Shown: positions 34,709 through 47,745, numbered from the stretch's first letter. The stretch is DNA of 62,000 nt from Neocallimastix lanati (nom. inval.) (GCA_016946835.1 JACVTC010000091.1:167501-229500); one strand, 5' to 3'. Translations and numbers: made by a program. Notes: generated by a model from the sequence alone, not told the origin.

Positions 34709-35835
34709 TTTATAATTTTTTTCTAATGTCTTAATCTCATTTTTTTTTTTTTTATTTTTATTTTTCATAAGGTGATATATTCATATGTTATTAATGTAAT
34801 GTTATACATAATACGTTATTGTAATATATTTAAATATTTATGTAGAAACTAATTAGTATTGAATTTGACATATATATACATAAAAACATTTATTTATACA
34901 TATAATGTATTCTTTATTATTCTTTATTATTTATTTGTTTACTAATTTATTTATTTATTTGTTATTAATATATTTATTAATTTATTATTTATTTATGTAT
35001 TTATTTAATCTTTTATTCAAATTATTAATAATTTTCATTTCATTTAAAAATTATTTTTATTTTACTTCTTTATTTTTAATATTTTTATACTAAGAAAAAA
35101 AAAATAAATAGAAAGTGTTTATAATAAAGACAAAAATTTAAATAAAAAAATTAATGTAGCAAGAAGTAAAAAAAAAAAAAAAAAAGTAAAAATATATATA
35201 TATATTTACAATTATATTTATATATAATTTTAGTATATAATTAATATTGAATTAGTAGTGATACATTTTTATTTTATTTTTAAAAATAAAAATAATTGCA
35301 ATACCTATAATTATTATTATTAAATTTTATTTATTTATTATTATTATTTTTTTTGAAAAACAATAAAATAAAAAATAAAAATAAAAATAATAATAAAAAA
35401 TAAAAATAAAAGTAAAAAATAAAAATAAAAAATAAAAATAAAAAATTATAATAAAAAATAAAAATAAAAATAAAAAATAAAGAATTTTAAATTTGTTATT
35501 AAATTTAATTAAATTAAATTTAATATTTAATTTTTTGTTTTTTTTTTGTTGTTAACAAAAATTTTTTTTTTTAAAAAAAAAAAAAATTGAATTATAAAAA
35601 AATAAATAGCATTATCTATTTTTTTTTTAACCAAAAAAATTAAAAAAATCAAAAATATACAAATCTAAACATTTTAATACAAATATACCAAATAAATTAT
35701 ATAATTAAATGAATATACTTTTTTTTTAAAATAAAAATAAATAATAAAAAATAAAAAATAGAAAAAAAAATTTATATATATGAAATAAAATAAAATATAA
35801 TAGAATAATATATACATTTTTGTAATGAAGTAACG
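34460..35835. other. AT-rich intergenic DNA
   Basis: Long T runs (34668-34702), TTATTTATTTA and AAAATAAAAAT arrays (35360-35480). No gene. Upstream flank of the MGCGQSK gene. Confidence 0.65.
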
Positions 35836-36903
35836 ATGGGCTGTGGACAATCAAAGAGTAAAAAGAAAATATATTAAATACATTTTTTTTATTATTATAA
35901 ATAATATTTATTTTATTTTTTCTTTTTATAAAAAGATCATAATAATTTTTAAAAACACGAAAATATAAAAATATTTACAATGATATAAAAAAAATTTTCA
36001 AACTAATTTTTTTATTCTTTTTCTTCTTTGTATATATATATGTAACTATTACAAATATATATTATTAAATATATTTATCTATAATAATATTCCATAAATA
36101 TTATATTTTTTTTGATGTAACATAACAAAAATTAAAATAAAATAAAATAAAAAAAAAAGATTTTAACAATAATCAGAATACTAATACTAATACTAATACT
36201 AATAACAATCAAAAAAATGATGATATAACAAATGAAATATCAGAAACAGAAATAGAAATAATCAGTAGAAGTAGTGATATAGCAAATAATAGTAAAAATG
36301 ATAAAAATAATATTCCCTCATCAATTATGGATACCAATAATTGTAAATCTATCGTAATTATTGATGATAATAATAAAGTATGTGGAAATCAAACAAATAA
36401 AAAAAATGATAAAGACCTTGAAAATAATAATAATAATATTAATAATAGTAATTATATAAATTCACTAGAAGCAAATAAAAAATTTGAAAAATCAACAAGT
36501 AGTATACAAATTGATAATATTGTTGATTTTACGATTATAAAAGGAGATGGTGTAAAAAATAAAAATAAAAAAGATAAGGATTCTAATAGTAAAAGTAGTA
36601 GTATATCTTCAAAGAGAAAGAGAAATAAAAATAAAATAATTAACGATGATTTAGAAATACTGAATGTTGATGATACAGAGCAAAGTGAAGAAAATATCCT
36701 GAAAGCACAAAAACCTCTAGGTTATGAGGGGGATTATTATACCATGAATCAGGAATTACCTAATACTGAAAAAAATGAGCAATCCCCAGAGAAGAAAACA
36801 GAGGAAGAAGAAGATTATGATGAAAATGAAGAAGATCCTAATGAACCTAAAATAATAACTAATTCTTTTTTCACTGAAAGTACAAATATCAAATCAAAAA
36901 ATG

Positions 36904-36945
<42 letters not shown>

Positions 36946-37148
36946 TTGGTAATAAAAATAAATCAAATGATATTGAAGTGATAAATGATAATGATAATAC
37001 TTTATTCAATTCTGAACATAGTTTATCCACTCTCCCTGAATGTGAAGTAAATGATATAATAGATCATGGTAAAATAAATAAAAAAGATGATATGAATATG
37101 AATAGTAATGATGATAGTGGAAACACTCACCCTTTTTCAGTATTTTAG
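35836..37148 (+). CDS. MGCGQSK protein: acylated N-terminus, Asn/Asp/Lys-rich
   Basis: Joining 35836..35857 and 36160..37148 gives 336 residues. Exon 1 encodes MGCGQSK plus one base, the same start, exon length and intron phase as the MGCGASK gene at 20311. Gly2/Cys3/Ser6 suggest N-myristoylation and palmitoylation. Exon 2 begins NFNNNQNTNTNTNTNNNQ and is polar and mostly low-complexity throughout. It has a basic patch SSKRKRNKNK (near 36610-36635), an acidic patch EEEEDYDENEEDPNEP (near 36802-36850) and a poly-Asn run from an AAT array (36904-36943). It ends THPFSVF. No catalytic motif. The spliced frame has no internal stop, which supports the intron. Function unknown; membrane-associated disordered protein inferred. 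Confidence 0.8.
35858..36159 (+). other. Intron of the MGCGQSK gene
   Basis: GTAAAAAG at 35858 to AAAAAAAG at 36159, phase 1. Removing it extends the downstream open frame back to the MGCGQSK start without a stop. Confidence 0.75.
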
Positions 37149-37755
37149 TAGTTATTAGTAGTTATCATTTACCATTAATATCATTAAATACAAATAATAA
37201 TTTTGATGAGTAGTATTTCACCATATTAAATCATTAATATTAATAACTTAGAAAAAGAAATTAGATAATCCACACAAATAAAAAAAAAAGTAGTAATATA
37301 TATATATATATATAAATTATTGATAATAATAGAATATTAAATAATTATTAAAAGTTTTTAGATAAGATAATACAAATTAATAATATACTTAATCTTTAGA
37401 AATAAGAATAAAAGAAGGATAAAAAAGAAAATAAAAAAAAAAATGTGTTAAATGAATTATTAAAATAAATTATTAAAATCAAACCTCTAATACCAAAATT
37501 AATTATTATTATTTATTTTAATATTTTTATTTCAATTTTTGATACTTAATTATGAATTAAATCTTTTAGAAAAAAATAAAAAAAAAAAATTTATTGTAAT
37601 ACAATAGATTAATATATGTATAATTACATATAATAAAAGAAAAAAAAAAATTATCAACTATTAGAAAACTATAAATATTTAATAAAAAATTAAATACTTT
37701 TTTTTAAAATGAAAATGATACATTAGCGTATCTTTTTAATATATATATAATTAAA

Positions 37756-37794
<39 letters not shown>

Positions 37795-38408
37795 TTTATT
37801 TTTATTTTTTATATTTTTTATATAATTTTATTGTATTTTATTTTTTTTTTTTTTGATTTCAATTATATATATTTATATTTCTTTTTCTATTTCTAGTTTT
37901 TTTTTTTTTATTATAATTTTTTAACAAGATTTTAATATATATTATATAAATATGCTGTATAAAATTCTTTTTTCTATTTATATTAATTATATATATATTT
38001 TATTTTTTAATTTTTTTTTTCTATTATATTTTTATTTTCTCATTTTTTTTTTTTTATAACTTTTTTTTTTTTTTTTTTTTTATCATTTTTATCTTCGCAT
38101 ATGTTGTATTCCATTTAAGTAAATAAACAATGAAGACTTTATTTAAATAAATAAACAATAAAGAGTTTTTTTTTTAATTAATTTTTCAACATTTCAAATA
38201 AACATAATTTAACTATCTCATTTCATTGATATGATCAAAATTTTCTTTAAATTAATTTATTATTATTATCATTATTATATAATAATTTTATTATTATTAT
38301 AGTTAAAATAGGTAAAATGTATGAAAAATAAATTTCATATGTATTGAAACATATTATAATATAAAGAAAAAATTTTTTTTTATAGAATAAACTTTATTTA
38401 ATAATATT

Positions 38409-38451
<43 letters not shown>

Positions 38452-38465
38452 AAAAAAGAAAATAA
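37149..38465. other. AT-rich intergenic DNA
   Basis: Contains an ATT microsatellite (37758-37792), many poly-T runs and a long A run (38413-38449). No gene. Confidence 0.65.
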
Positions 38466-38470
38466 AATAC

Positions 38471-38950
38471 ATGAAATTTGTTACATTAATATTAAAAAAA
38501 AACTAAAAGAGTATTATCAACAAATACTTTTGTTCCATATAATAAAAATTTTATTAACTTTAATACTCAAGCAGAATTTGATAATTGGATTATAATATCA
38601 ATGATCATGACCAAAAAAGTAGAAAACGTTGGATTAACTTATGATTATAATGAAATGTTTGGTATTACCTATTAATTAAAAAATAGTAATTGAAAATGAA
38701 GATATTGATTACCCAAATATTAATGGAGAAATGTATATTAGATTAACATTACCACCTTGCTAATCCAAGTAATCTATTTGACAGTGAATATTATATTACC
38801 GAAAATGACGATAGAGTGTTAACTATTCCACAAAATTATGATGGAAATTCTTATTATAATGTTAATGTTAATCAAACTACTACTTCTTTAATTATTCTAG
38901 TATACCAACCATTTATACTGTACAACAATATAATCAAGAAAATGGTAACT
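38471..38950 (+). pseudogene. Secreted-protein pseudogene, unidentified
   Basis: ATG at 38471 begins MKFVTLIL, like the start of a signal peptide. After a slip in an A run come LSTNTFVPYNKNFINFNTQ and AEFDNW. Further pieces in shifting frames: ENEDIDYPNINGEMYIRLTL, NPSNLFDSEYYITENDDRVL, TIPQNYDGNSYYNVNVNQ. At least four frame changes. The texture (Asn, Tyr, Asp) is that of an extracellular fungal protein. I do not recognise the family. It stops where the Ty3 fragment begins, so that insertion may have truncated it. Confidence 0.45.
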
Positions 38951-39730
38951 AATTTTTATTGGTTTTAATTCTATTATAATAGATACAAAGATCAATTTTT
39001 GAGAATATTTTTCTTTTGAGAATATTTTTCAACAGGTAACTAATTAATGGGAATAGAAAAGGAGTCCCAGAATGTAATTTTGTTGAGTAGACGATAGTTT
39101 ACAACTAGTCGAAGCTCATCGTTCTTTTTGAGTACAAAGAAAAATGGAGTACCAGCGGGTGATTCGGTTTTTCTAATGAAACCCTTATCTAGTATTTCAT
39201 TAATATATTCTTTGAGAATTATTAATTCTTTCTTTGTTAAGGGAATACATTGGTTCTATATAATATAGGCTAGAGTCTGGTTTGAGATTTATTTTCTCTG
39301 TCATATGGTTGATGAGGAGGTAATTTGTTTGCAGTCCCTTTGTTAAAAATGTCCTTGAAAGGTAATTTAGCAGTTAGGTATTTCTTTTATTTCGTGGTTT
39401 GTATGGTCGGATTGTATATTATTAGAAATGTTGAGGTTCTGAGAAATTGGATTTTCTGGATTAGTTGAATTCACAAAGGTAGCGAAAGAGTTTGTGATAA
39501 CAGAACAATTATTGATACAATGATTCGAATTAAAATGAAGAGTTCTGGAGGAAAAAATCAATGGTTAGGTTATATGTGAAATGAAAGTCAGCTCCAAATA
39601 TGATTCAATAGGATGGAAGGTCAACGACGTAAAATTGTTCTTTGTATTTAACAATTATGATTATTATCATGAATTGAAATTTGTAATGTTTTACTAAGAA
39701 TTTGTTGATGACCCTCAATTCCTTCTACTT
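38945..39730 (-). mobile_element. Ty3/gypsy pol fragment (protease end and RT start)
   Basis: Reading the minus strand in order: ILSKTLQISIHDNNHN, KYKEQFYVVDLPSY, IIFGADFHFTYNLTIDF (protease C-terminus with its IxGADF), FSSRTLHFNSNH and a linker. After that come LPPHQPYD, EYINEILDKGFIRKTESPAG, TPFFFVLKKNDELRLVVNYR and KIFSKIDL. The last four are the classic Ty3/gypsy RT opening (H.I.., I.KGFI..S.SP.G.P..FV.KKDG..R..VDYR, SKIDL). Frameshifts and stops throughout; RT motifs beyond SKIDL, RNase H and integrase are absent. No LTR seen. Confidence 0.8.
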
Positions 39731-40138
39731 CGAGGTGGAATTAGATTTCAATACCTTAAGAGCGGCTTCTCAATATGTTAATAATCATCTTTCTAGATAC
39801 CCAGATTTATCATGGCCTAATTTTGTCTATGATGATTTATTACCGAGGATTGTTATACCCCCTTAGAAATGGTTCCGCTGATGGTGTTAAGTTAATTATT
39901 GGAACTAACAAGGATGAAACCACTTTTTTAATCTATTTCATAAATGCGTTCGCAGTAAAAGTGAATTGAAACAAATGTTAGAAAATAATAATTTGTCGGA
40001 AAAATATGATGCCATCGAAGACTTTTACTTTCAAAACAAAAATAAAAATAGATCCTGTTTAGATTTTTTTACTGATTATTTATTTTTATTGGGTAACCTT
40101 GAATTAGCAAATATTCAAAGTCAACATAGTAGTATATA
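39731..40138 (+). pseudogene. Carboxylesterase type B C-terminal fragment
   Basis: Pieces in shifting frames: NTLRAASQYVNNHLSRYPDL, SWPNFVYDDLLPR, then LRNGSADGVKLIIGTNKDET with TFFNLF. They are followed by SELKQMLENNNLSEKYDAIE, DFYFQNKNKN and FFTDYLFLLGNLELA. NGSADGVKLIIGTNKDE is the family signature before the catalytic acid region of type B carboxylesterases (alpha/beta hydrolases). The nucleophile Ser (GESAG) and everything N-terminal are missing, so the fragment is dead. It abuts the Ty3 fragment, which may have cut the gene. Confidence 0.7.
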
Positions 40139-40429
40139 AAGCTCTTTGGTTTAACAACAAGAGTAGGATATTTCTTATAAATAATAATAATAATAATAGT
40201 TATTTAGTAAAAAAAATTTTTTTTTTTTTTTACAGTTGCAATTTTTACGAAATTTTAAATTTATTTATTTATTTATTTATTTATTAATTAATTACATGAA
40301 ATTTTTTTTTTTTTTAAACAAAAAAATACTTAATAAATAAAATAAAATAAATATTATTTGTACATATTAAACATAATAATTTTTTAAATAGTAATGTGAA
40401 ATAAAAAGTAATATTCAAAATAAAAGGCA

Positions 40430-40690
40430 TAAATAAATTCAGAAAAAAAGTCCAAGGGTAACAAACCTCACCTCCAAATTATAAGATTCCTGTTATAAGG
40501 AATTCTTATTCTGGATTAGGGTTTGAATTGATAATCTGGAAGAAATTATGGTCTTCTCCTTAAGAGGTATTGGTCCTGTTTGCCCATTTTATTACATCTT
40601 CAGTGTTGACGCTTTTGGTTAGTATGTGTATCTGAATAGCAACCCTTGTAGAATAGATAACTCATTAAACTTTTCCTCATTTAAGATTTC
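40430..40690 (-). mobile_element. LINE copy 7, 3' fragment, minus strand
   Basis: The reverse complement reads AGGGTTGCTATTC, ACTAACCAAAAGCGTCAACA, AGGAGAAGACCATAATTTCT and AATTCAAACCCTAATCC. These match 31395-31545 of copy 3 (ACTAACCAGGAGCGTCAACG, AGGAGAAGATCATAATTTCT). It is the only family member on this strand in the window. Confidence 0.7.
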
Positions 40691-40847
40691 ATTTAAAATT
40701 ATGAGTTTTATTTTTTTTTTATTTTATTTTATTTTTATTTTATTTTTTTATTTTATTTAATTTTTTTAGAACTAGAAATAGACTTTATTTAATAATTAAA
40801 ATAAATAGAAAATTTATCAAAAGATTCATTTTCTATGGATCTTTGGA

Positions 40848-40881
<34 letters not shown>

Positions 40882-41597
40882 TGATGCACTTATTTTTTAA
40901 TTATTTAAAATATAACTATTTATATATATATTATTTTATTATGTTTTTATTTATTTATTATTTATTTATTTATTTAATTTTTTTTTTTAAATTTTTTCCA
41001 TTTATTTAAAATATTTAGATAATTAAATATAATTTATTTATATCTTTTTTTTTTTTTTTTCTTGTCCAAATCTTTTAAATATTTTTCTCTTTTTGTATTA
41101 TTTTTTTTTTTTTTATTTTATTTATTTATTTACTTTAAATATTAATTTTTTTTCTGACCTTTTTTGAATTTTTAAATTATTTATTAATATTTATTTTATT
41201 ATTTAATATTTATTTATTTACTTATTTTTATTATTATTATTTTTATTTATATATTTGGGAAAGCTTTAAAAAAAATTTTTTTTATATAAATTTATTATTA
41301 ACTTTATTATTAACATGTTTAATAAATAGAAAAAAAAAATTATAAATAATTATATTTATATATGCAAACATATTTGATAAAATATTATAAATTATTATGG
41401 ATTTTGCAATTAAAAAAATAAAAAAAAAAAAAAAAAAACGAAAAAGAAAAAGAAAAAGAAAATAAAATAGTATTATTATATTATAGATATATTTAATAAA
41501 GTTAAAAAGGGTATTAATATTATAATAAAGAAATTAAAAATTTGTTTAAAAAATTTGAATTTATATATATATATATATATATATTTTCTTTTATAAT

Positions 41598-41641
<44 letters not shown>

Positions 41642-41911
41642 AGTTAACTTTGCTTTTTTTAAATAACTTCGAATATAGATTCAAAGTTATTTTTTTATTT
41701 TTTTTATAAAAAAATAAATTTTTGATTTTTTAAACTATTTTATAAAACTTTAAAAATTAATATCCTTTTTTTCCCTTCCTTTTTCTTTTTATTTTTCTTT
41801 TTCTTTTAAAAAAAAATAAAATGTTTATTATTTATGCTTTAAAAAGGATGATAAGGTTGGCAATTATTAATGGTTTTTATTTATTTATTTATTTATAATA
41901 CATATATTTAT
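40691..41911. other. AT-rich region downstream of hydrogenase
   Basis: Poly-T and TTTATTTA arrays with TA microsatellites. A small inverted repeat, AAATAACTT...AAGTTATTT, occurs at about 41659-41692, on the 3' side of the hydrogenase gene. It could help 3'-end formation but is not demonstrated. Confidence 0.55.
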
Positions 41912-43822
41912 TTACTTCTTTTCATGAAGACTCATTTCTTGAATAGCTTTTGAACGATCATTATAATGAGTATGTAATAATTCATGAGCAAGATGACTAT
42001 TTGGTTCACCAAGGAAGTTTTTGTAAACATCAGTAATTTCAGGATTTTCATGACATAAACGAAGTTTAGCTTGGTTATCCATAGTATACATACGTTGCAT
42101 CTTCTTAGTAACAACTTCAGGATCAGCAGACTTTGGTTGACCACCACCATTAATGCAACCACCAGGACACATCATCATTTCAACGAAGTCAAATTCAAGT
42201 TCTTTGTTCTTAATCTTTTCCAAGAATTTTTGGATATTGGCACCACCACTAACAACAGCAGCACGAACGCTAACGTCCTTACCATCTTTAGTCTTTAATG
42301 GAACGTCAGCAGCCTTAATACCATCAAGACCACGAATAGCTTTTAATTCACCTAATGGAATTGGATTTTCAACACCAGTAATAACTTGAGCAGTACGAAC
42401 AGCAGCTTCCATAACACCACCAGTAACACCGAATAAATTACCAGCTGATGAACCAATACCTAATGGACTATCAAACTTATCATCTGGAAGTTCAGCTGGG
42501 TTAATCTTCTTAAGTTTTAATAAAGTTAATAATTCACGAGTAGTGATGACGTAATCAATATCTGGATAATCCTTACCATCTTTACCCTTTTGTACAAATT
42601 CTGGACGTCTGGCTTCACCCTTTTTAGCAGTACATGGCATAATACTAACGTGAATAATATCTTCAGTACTTAAACCTAACTTCTTAGCAAAATAGGATTT
42701 AATAACAGCACCAATCATTTGTTGTGGAGACTTACAGGAAGAAAGATTATCACGTAATTCAGGATAACTCTTTTCAACCATATTAATCCAACCTGGACAA
42801 CATGAAGTGAACATTGGGAATTTTCCACCATTATTTAAACGATTAATTAATTCAGTTCCTTCTTCCATAATAGTAAGATCAGCAGAGAAGTTAGTATCGA
42901 AAATGTAATCAAAACCAAGCTTACGTAAACCAGCTACCATCTTACCAGTGAAATCAAAGTCAGCTTCAGTATTGAATTCTTCAGCAAGAGCTACTCTAAT
43001 AGCTGGAGCAGTAGAACAAACAACTACCTTTCTCTTAGTATCTAAATGTCTTAAAACATCCATAACTTCAGTTCTTGCAGTAATAGCACCAACTGGACAA
43101 ACTTGTGAGCATTGACCACATTCAACACATTTGGTGAAGTTCATTGGTCTATCCATTGGAGTACCGACACGTTCGTAACCAGCACGATTAATAAAACCTA
43201 AAATATTAATGTTTTGGAAGTGGTGGCAAGCTCTAACACAACGTCCACACTTAACACATTTGTTCATATCTCTAGCAATAGAAAAAGTAGAGTTATCAAA
43301 TGGTGAATAACATGGTTCAGTAATATTATGATTGGTCTTTTTAAATTTGTGTTTAAGAAGACTTCTGACTGGATGTTGAGCATCAATTTGGTATCTGTAA
43401 ATTAAATCTTGGAATTCACAATTTCCATTAGATTCACAAGTCATACAATCATTTGGGTGTTCTTCGCGCATCATTGATAAACTTGATCTAACAGTTTCAA
43501 TAACAGTTGGAGAATCAGTTTCAATTTCCATACCTTCCCAAACTTCAGTTGTACAAGCGGTTAATGGTTTCCATGAACCCTTAACATCAACTAAGCAAAG
43601 TCTACAGTTACCAGCAATTGGTAATCTTGGGTGGTAACATAAGGTTGGAATATAATAACCATTAGCTTTGGCAGCTTCAAGAACAGTAGTTTTTGGCTTA
43701 ACTTGGAACTTACGACCATTAATAGAAATATTAACCATCTTTTCAGTAGCTGCTGTAGCTAAAGAGCGAGTTAACTTTGGGTTAACTGCAGCTTTATTTA
43801 ATACTGATGATAACATAGACAT
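41912..43822 (-). CDS. Hydrogenosomal [FeFe]-hydrogenase
   Basis: Single exon, 636 residues. It reduces protons to H2 with electrons from ferredoxin or NADH-linked partners. Residues 1-28 (MSMLSSVLNKAAV...RSLATAATEK) are Ser/Ala/Lys/Arg-rich and lack acids until the end, like a mitochondrial or hydrogenosomal presequence. It has a plant-type [2Fe-2S] domain with C62, C73, C76 and C90, a His-Cys3 [4Fe-4S] site with H122, C126, C129 and C135, and two CxxCxxCxxxC clusters (C189/192/195/199 and C232/235/238/242). H-cluster motifs are TSCCPGW (C341, C342), MPCTAKKGE (C397) and EMMMCPGGCINGGGQP (C552, C556), followed by a small-subunit-like end. All ligands are present. Length and layout match the long fungal and trichomonad type. 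Codons are strongly biased (GGT, ACC/ACT, AAG), suggesting high expression. No carboxy-terminal microbody signal. Confidence 0.97.
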   Translation of the reverse strand: MSMLSSVLNKAAVNPKLTRSLATAATEKMVNISINGRKFQVKPKTTVLEAAKANGYYIPTLCYHPRLPIAGNCRLCLVDVKGSWKPLTACTTEVWEGMEIETDSPTVIETVRSSLSMMREEHPNDCMTCESNGNCEFQDLIYRYQIDAQHPVRSLLKHKFKKTNHNITEPCYSPFDNSTFSIARDMNKCVKCGRCVRACHHFQNINILGFINRAGYERVGTPMDRPMNFTKCVECGQCSQVCPVGAITARTEVMDVLRHLDTKRKVVVCSTAPAIRVALAEEFNTEADFDFTGKMVAGLRKLGFDYIFDTNFSADLTIMEEGTELINRLNNGGKFPMFTSCCPGWINMVEKSYPELRDNLSSCKSPQQMIGAVIKSYFAKKLGLSTEDIIHVSIMPCTAKKGEARRPEFVQKGKDGKDYPDIDYVITTRELLTLLKLKKINPAELPDDKFDSPLGIGSSAGNLFGVTGGVMEAAVRTAQVITGVENPIPLGELKAIRGLDGIKAADVPLKTKDGKDVSVRAAVVSGGANIQKFLEKIKNKELEFDFVEMMMCPGGCINGGGQPKSADPEVVTKKMQRMYTMDNQAKLRLCHENPEITDVYKNFLGEPNSHLAHELLHTHYNDRSKAIQEMSLHEKK

Positions 43823-46435
43823 TTTTCTAAATAATATATTTACTATAAAAATTATATATATTTAACAAATATTATTTAATAAAATACTTTAATATAAATA
43901 TTTTAATTTTTTTAATAAACAATAAAAATATTTATTTCATATTCTTATTTTTATAAAGTTTTATATTTTAATTATCTTAACTCTTTCTATTTTAGATATT
44001 TATTTATTGATTTTTAATTATTTGTTAAAGAACCTCTTTTTAATTTATATATTTTAGAAACTTTTTAAATATAAAGAGATACTTTAATAAATAATTATTA
44101 TACAACAATCTTTTTATTATTTTTATTACTTTTGTTACTTCCATTATATTACTATTATTACTATCTTCTTTGTTATTATTATTTTTATTTTTTGAATGAA
44201 ATAATTTATATTACTTTTAATAAAATAAATTATTTTTAAAAAAACAATAAAAATAAGGTAATTATTCTTTTTTTTACAAATTATTTTTTTTATTAATCAT
44301 CAATTCATTTTTACTTCATATCCTTAAATATCACAGTTATTTTTGTTATTTTTATTTTAATTTAAATAATATCTTTCAATTATTTATTAGAAATATAGTT
44401 TCTCTTATTTTTTTTTAGTTTCATTTTTTATTTTTTATTATTTAATTCTGTACTTTTTTTTTTTTCTTCATTCTTTTTAAACAATAATATTTCTTTCATT
44501 ACTTTATTATAAGTTTAATATATTATTTTTTATTATTTTTTATTATTTTACTGTTTTATTTTTACTTTTTTATATTTTATAATAAAGTTTACCTTTTATT
44601 TATGTTCTATTACTTAAATATAATATTTGTTATTCTCTTTTCCTTTTTATTTGTAATTCTTTTTATTTTATTTTATTTTTTATTTTTTTTTTTTCTTTTA
44701 TTTATTTTTTTATTATTTAGATTTACTTCAACCCCAAGAAAAAAAAAAAAAAAAAAAAGAAGAAATGATTTATATAAATTATAAAAAAAATTCAGTAAAC
44801 TTTATTATTTGGAAAAAAAAAAAAAAAATTGAATTTAAAGAATAAAAAAATAAAATGTAAATCAAATAGAGTGAATTTATTTTATTTTTATTTTTTTGTA
44901 TTTTTTTATAATTAATAAAAAAAACAATAAAAGTTTTTAATATATAAAATTTTAATATAATTATCATTGATTTATTATAAATTCCAATATATTATAATAT
45001 ATTATAATATATTATAAATAATATATAATGCATTTTATTTAGAATAAATAACTAAAAATTTTTTGATTTAAAAATGTAAAATATTTCAATATATTGTAAT
45101 ATTATTTATTACTATTAAATGTTTATATTATTTTAAAAAAAATAATAATAATCATATAAAATGAGATAAAAAAAATTAAAAAATTAAAAATTAAAAAATA
45201 GAAAAAATTATTATTAGTAAAATAAGAATAATGTCAACTTTTTAATTTTTATAAAATAGAAAAATTTATATAAGAATTATTTATAATATTAACAAAAAAT
45301 TAAATAGTAAAATATAATAGATATGAATATTAAGTAGTTAATTATTTGAGTTATGGTGTAAAATTCAAATTAAATATATAATATAATAAAAAAAGTTTAT
45401 TTTTATTTATATAATAAACATTACTCCACAATTTTTAAGTAATAATAATATAAAATGATTATTGTATATAAGCATAAAATGGATAAATTCAAAATAATTA
45501 TGGTTATATTTAGCCTAAATTCTTGAATATTCATAGGAATATAAATAGAAATAAAAAAAAATTAAATTCTGCCATATATTAACAAAAAAATGAATCTTAC
45601 ACTATGATTTTAGGGCAATTTTAAAATAGTATTTAATACTTTTTATTTTTATTTTTTTTTTTATTATATATTCCTAAAAGGTTTATCATACACATATGAA
45701 AAAAAAATTATGTATAAATATGGAAATGTATTTTCATTAAAATCTATTAAATTATAGAATTATTATATTTAATAATATATTATAATATAATTACAATATA
45801 TTATCTCTTTTTTTACATTAAACGGAAATTAATTAAATCCTAATTCAAATATTATATGAATATATGTAATAATACATTCTATTTTATTTTTTCTCTTTTT
45901 ATAAATACAATTATTAGTATTATTAAAAATTTAGTGGGGAAATCAATTTTATAATCCAATAAAATAAAACTTCATGTTTTAATCGTACATTTTAACTTTC
46001 ATATAGAAAAAATTGATTTATAATGAATTTAATTTTACTATTTCTGATATATATTTCATTCAATATATTGCAATATATTAGATTTTGAGTTTTTTAATTT
46101 TTTTAAAAAAAAAAAAAAAGATTAAAAAGTTTTAATTAAAAAAAAAAGTTATATTTAGGAAACTATTAATATTATATTATCTTTAATTTTTATTAAATTA
46201 AACCATTATTTATTATTAAAATAAGCTTGTTATTTTTCATTTTAAAAGCTTCCTATTGGATAGTACCATCCCCGCAATTGTTGATTGGGCTATTGCAGAT
46301 AATTTATACTCTTTATTTCTTTAAACGAAAATATAAAACATACATTGAATAGAATGACCTTTATATATATACATTATAGTAAAAAAATAAAACTTTATAG
46401 TTTAATGATGAATAATAAATAATAATTATACTAAG

Positions 46436-46438
46436 TAA

Positions 46439-46521
<83 letters not shown>

Positions 46522-46524
46522 ATA
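46436..46524. repeat. AAAT tetranucleotide microsatellite
   Basis: About 22 consecutive copies of AAAT, then diverged ATTAAAAATGAAT units. Confidence 0.95.
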
Positions 46525-47158
46525 GTAATGAATATTAAAAATGAATATTAAATAAATAAATATTAAAAATAAATGTTAAAAATAATATTAGTTAATAAAC
46601 ACTATTTAAGTCTTATCCTGTCTATTTAAATTAGTTATGAATGAAAGAATAAAATAATAATATTAAATATAAGGACTCTTTGATTATTCCTTGTTATATG
46701 TTAAATTATTATGAGATTGTGTAAAATTAGTACAATAAATACTATTTACTCAATATGTATTAACAAAAAAAATATGATCTAGAATACTAATTAAATATCA
46801 TTTATTATTAATTCTCTATCTTTTAAATTTTTTTTTTCTTTAATTGTTTTATATTTTATATTTATTTTTTTTAAAATGTATTAATTTATAATAATACAAA
46901 TTAAAAGTTTTGAAAAATAAACGACTCACTTCTTTTAAAGAATTTTGGTTTGTTTCTCTGTTTATTATTTTAATTTTGAAAATGATCAAAAAAGTAAAAT
47001 GACAAAAGTCAAATAAAGAAAAAAAAAAAATTGAAGTAAGGTCATAAAACTATTATTATATATATTTATATTTATTTTCATATTAGTGATATAATTTAAT
47101 AATAAATACAATTATAAAAAGGAAAATTTTTAATATAATTTCTTGCAATAATTATAAA

Positions 47159-47199
<41 letters not shown>

Positions 47200-47713
47200 A
47201 GAAAAAAAAGAAACAAAGTTAATTAATATTTTAATGAAACAATATTTTTTTAAAAAATTTTTTTTATTGCTTGTTTATATATATAGTATAAAATTGAAGA
47301 ATTTCAATGAAGCATTTTAAATTATTTATTATTTATAAATTATTACTTCTACTTCATATTATGAATAAAATCAAAACTGTTAATTAAGACTATGATAAAT
47401 TAAAGTGGAGTAATACAAAAATAGTAAATAATGATTCTTTTTTTTTTTTTTTAAATAAAGGAAAAGCTCCACATTCAAAATTAAAAAAGGATTAATTAAT
47501 ATAAAATTAAAAAAAAAAATTGTAGTTTAAAAATAACATCTTTTTTTATTATTATAATTTTACATTAGTTCAATTTATCATTTATTAACTTTTAATGCTA
47601 ATACTAATATAACAAAAATATATAAATATATAAGTAAATATAAAAATGAAATAAATATTAAATAAAACATATATATTTATTTATTTTTTTGTAAAAGAAT
47701 AGTATACAGTTCC

Positions 47714-47745
<32 letters not shown>

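Noticed and set aside
41912-43822. Hydrogenase as part of the bacterial block or a contaminant
   Set aside because: It has a presequence-like N-terminus, fungal codon bias and AT-rich fungal flanks, and all motifs are intact; it is a resident gene.
44602-44784. Small hydrophobic ORF upstream of hydrogenase
   Set aside because: T-rich low complexity with no conserved pattern or start context.
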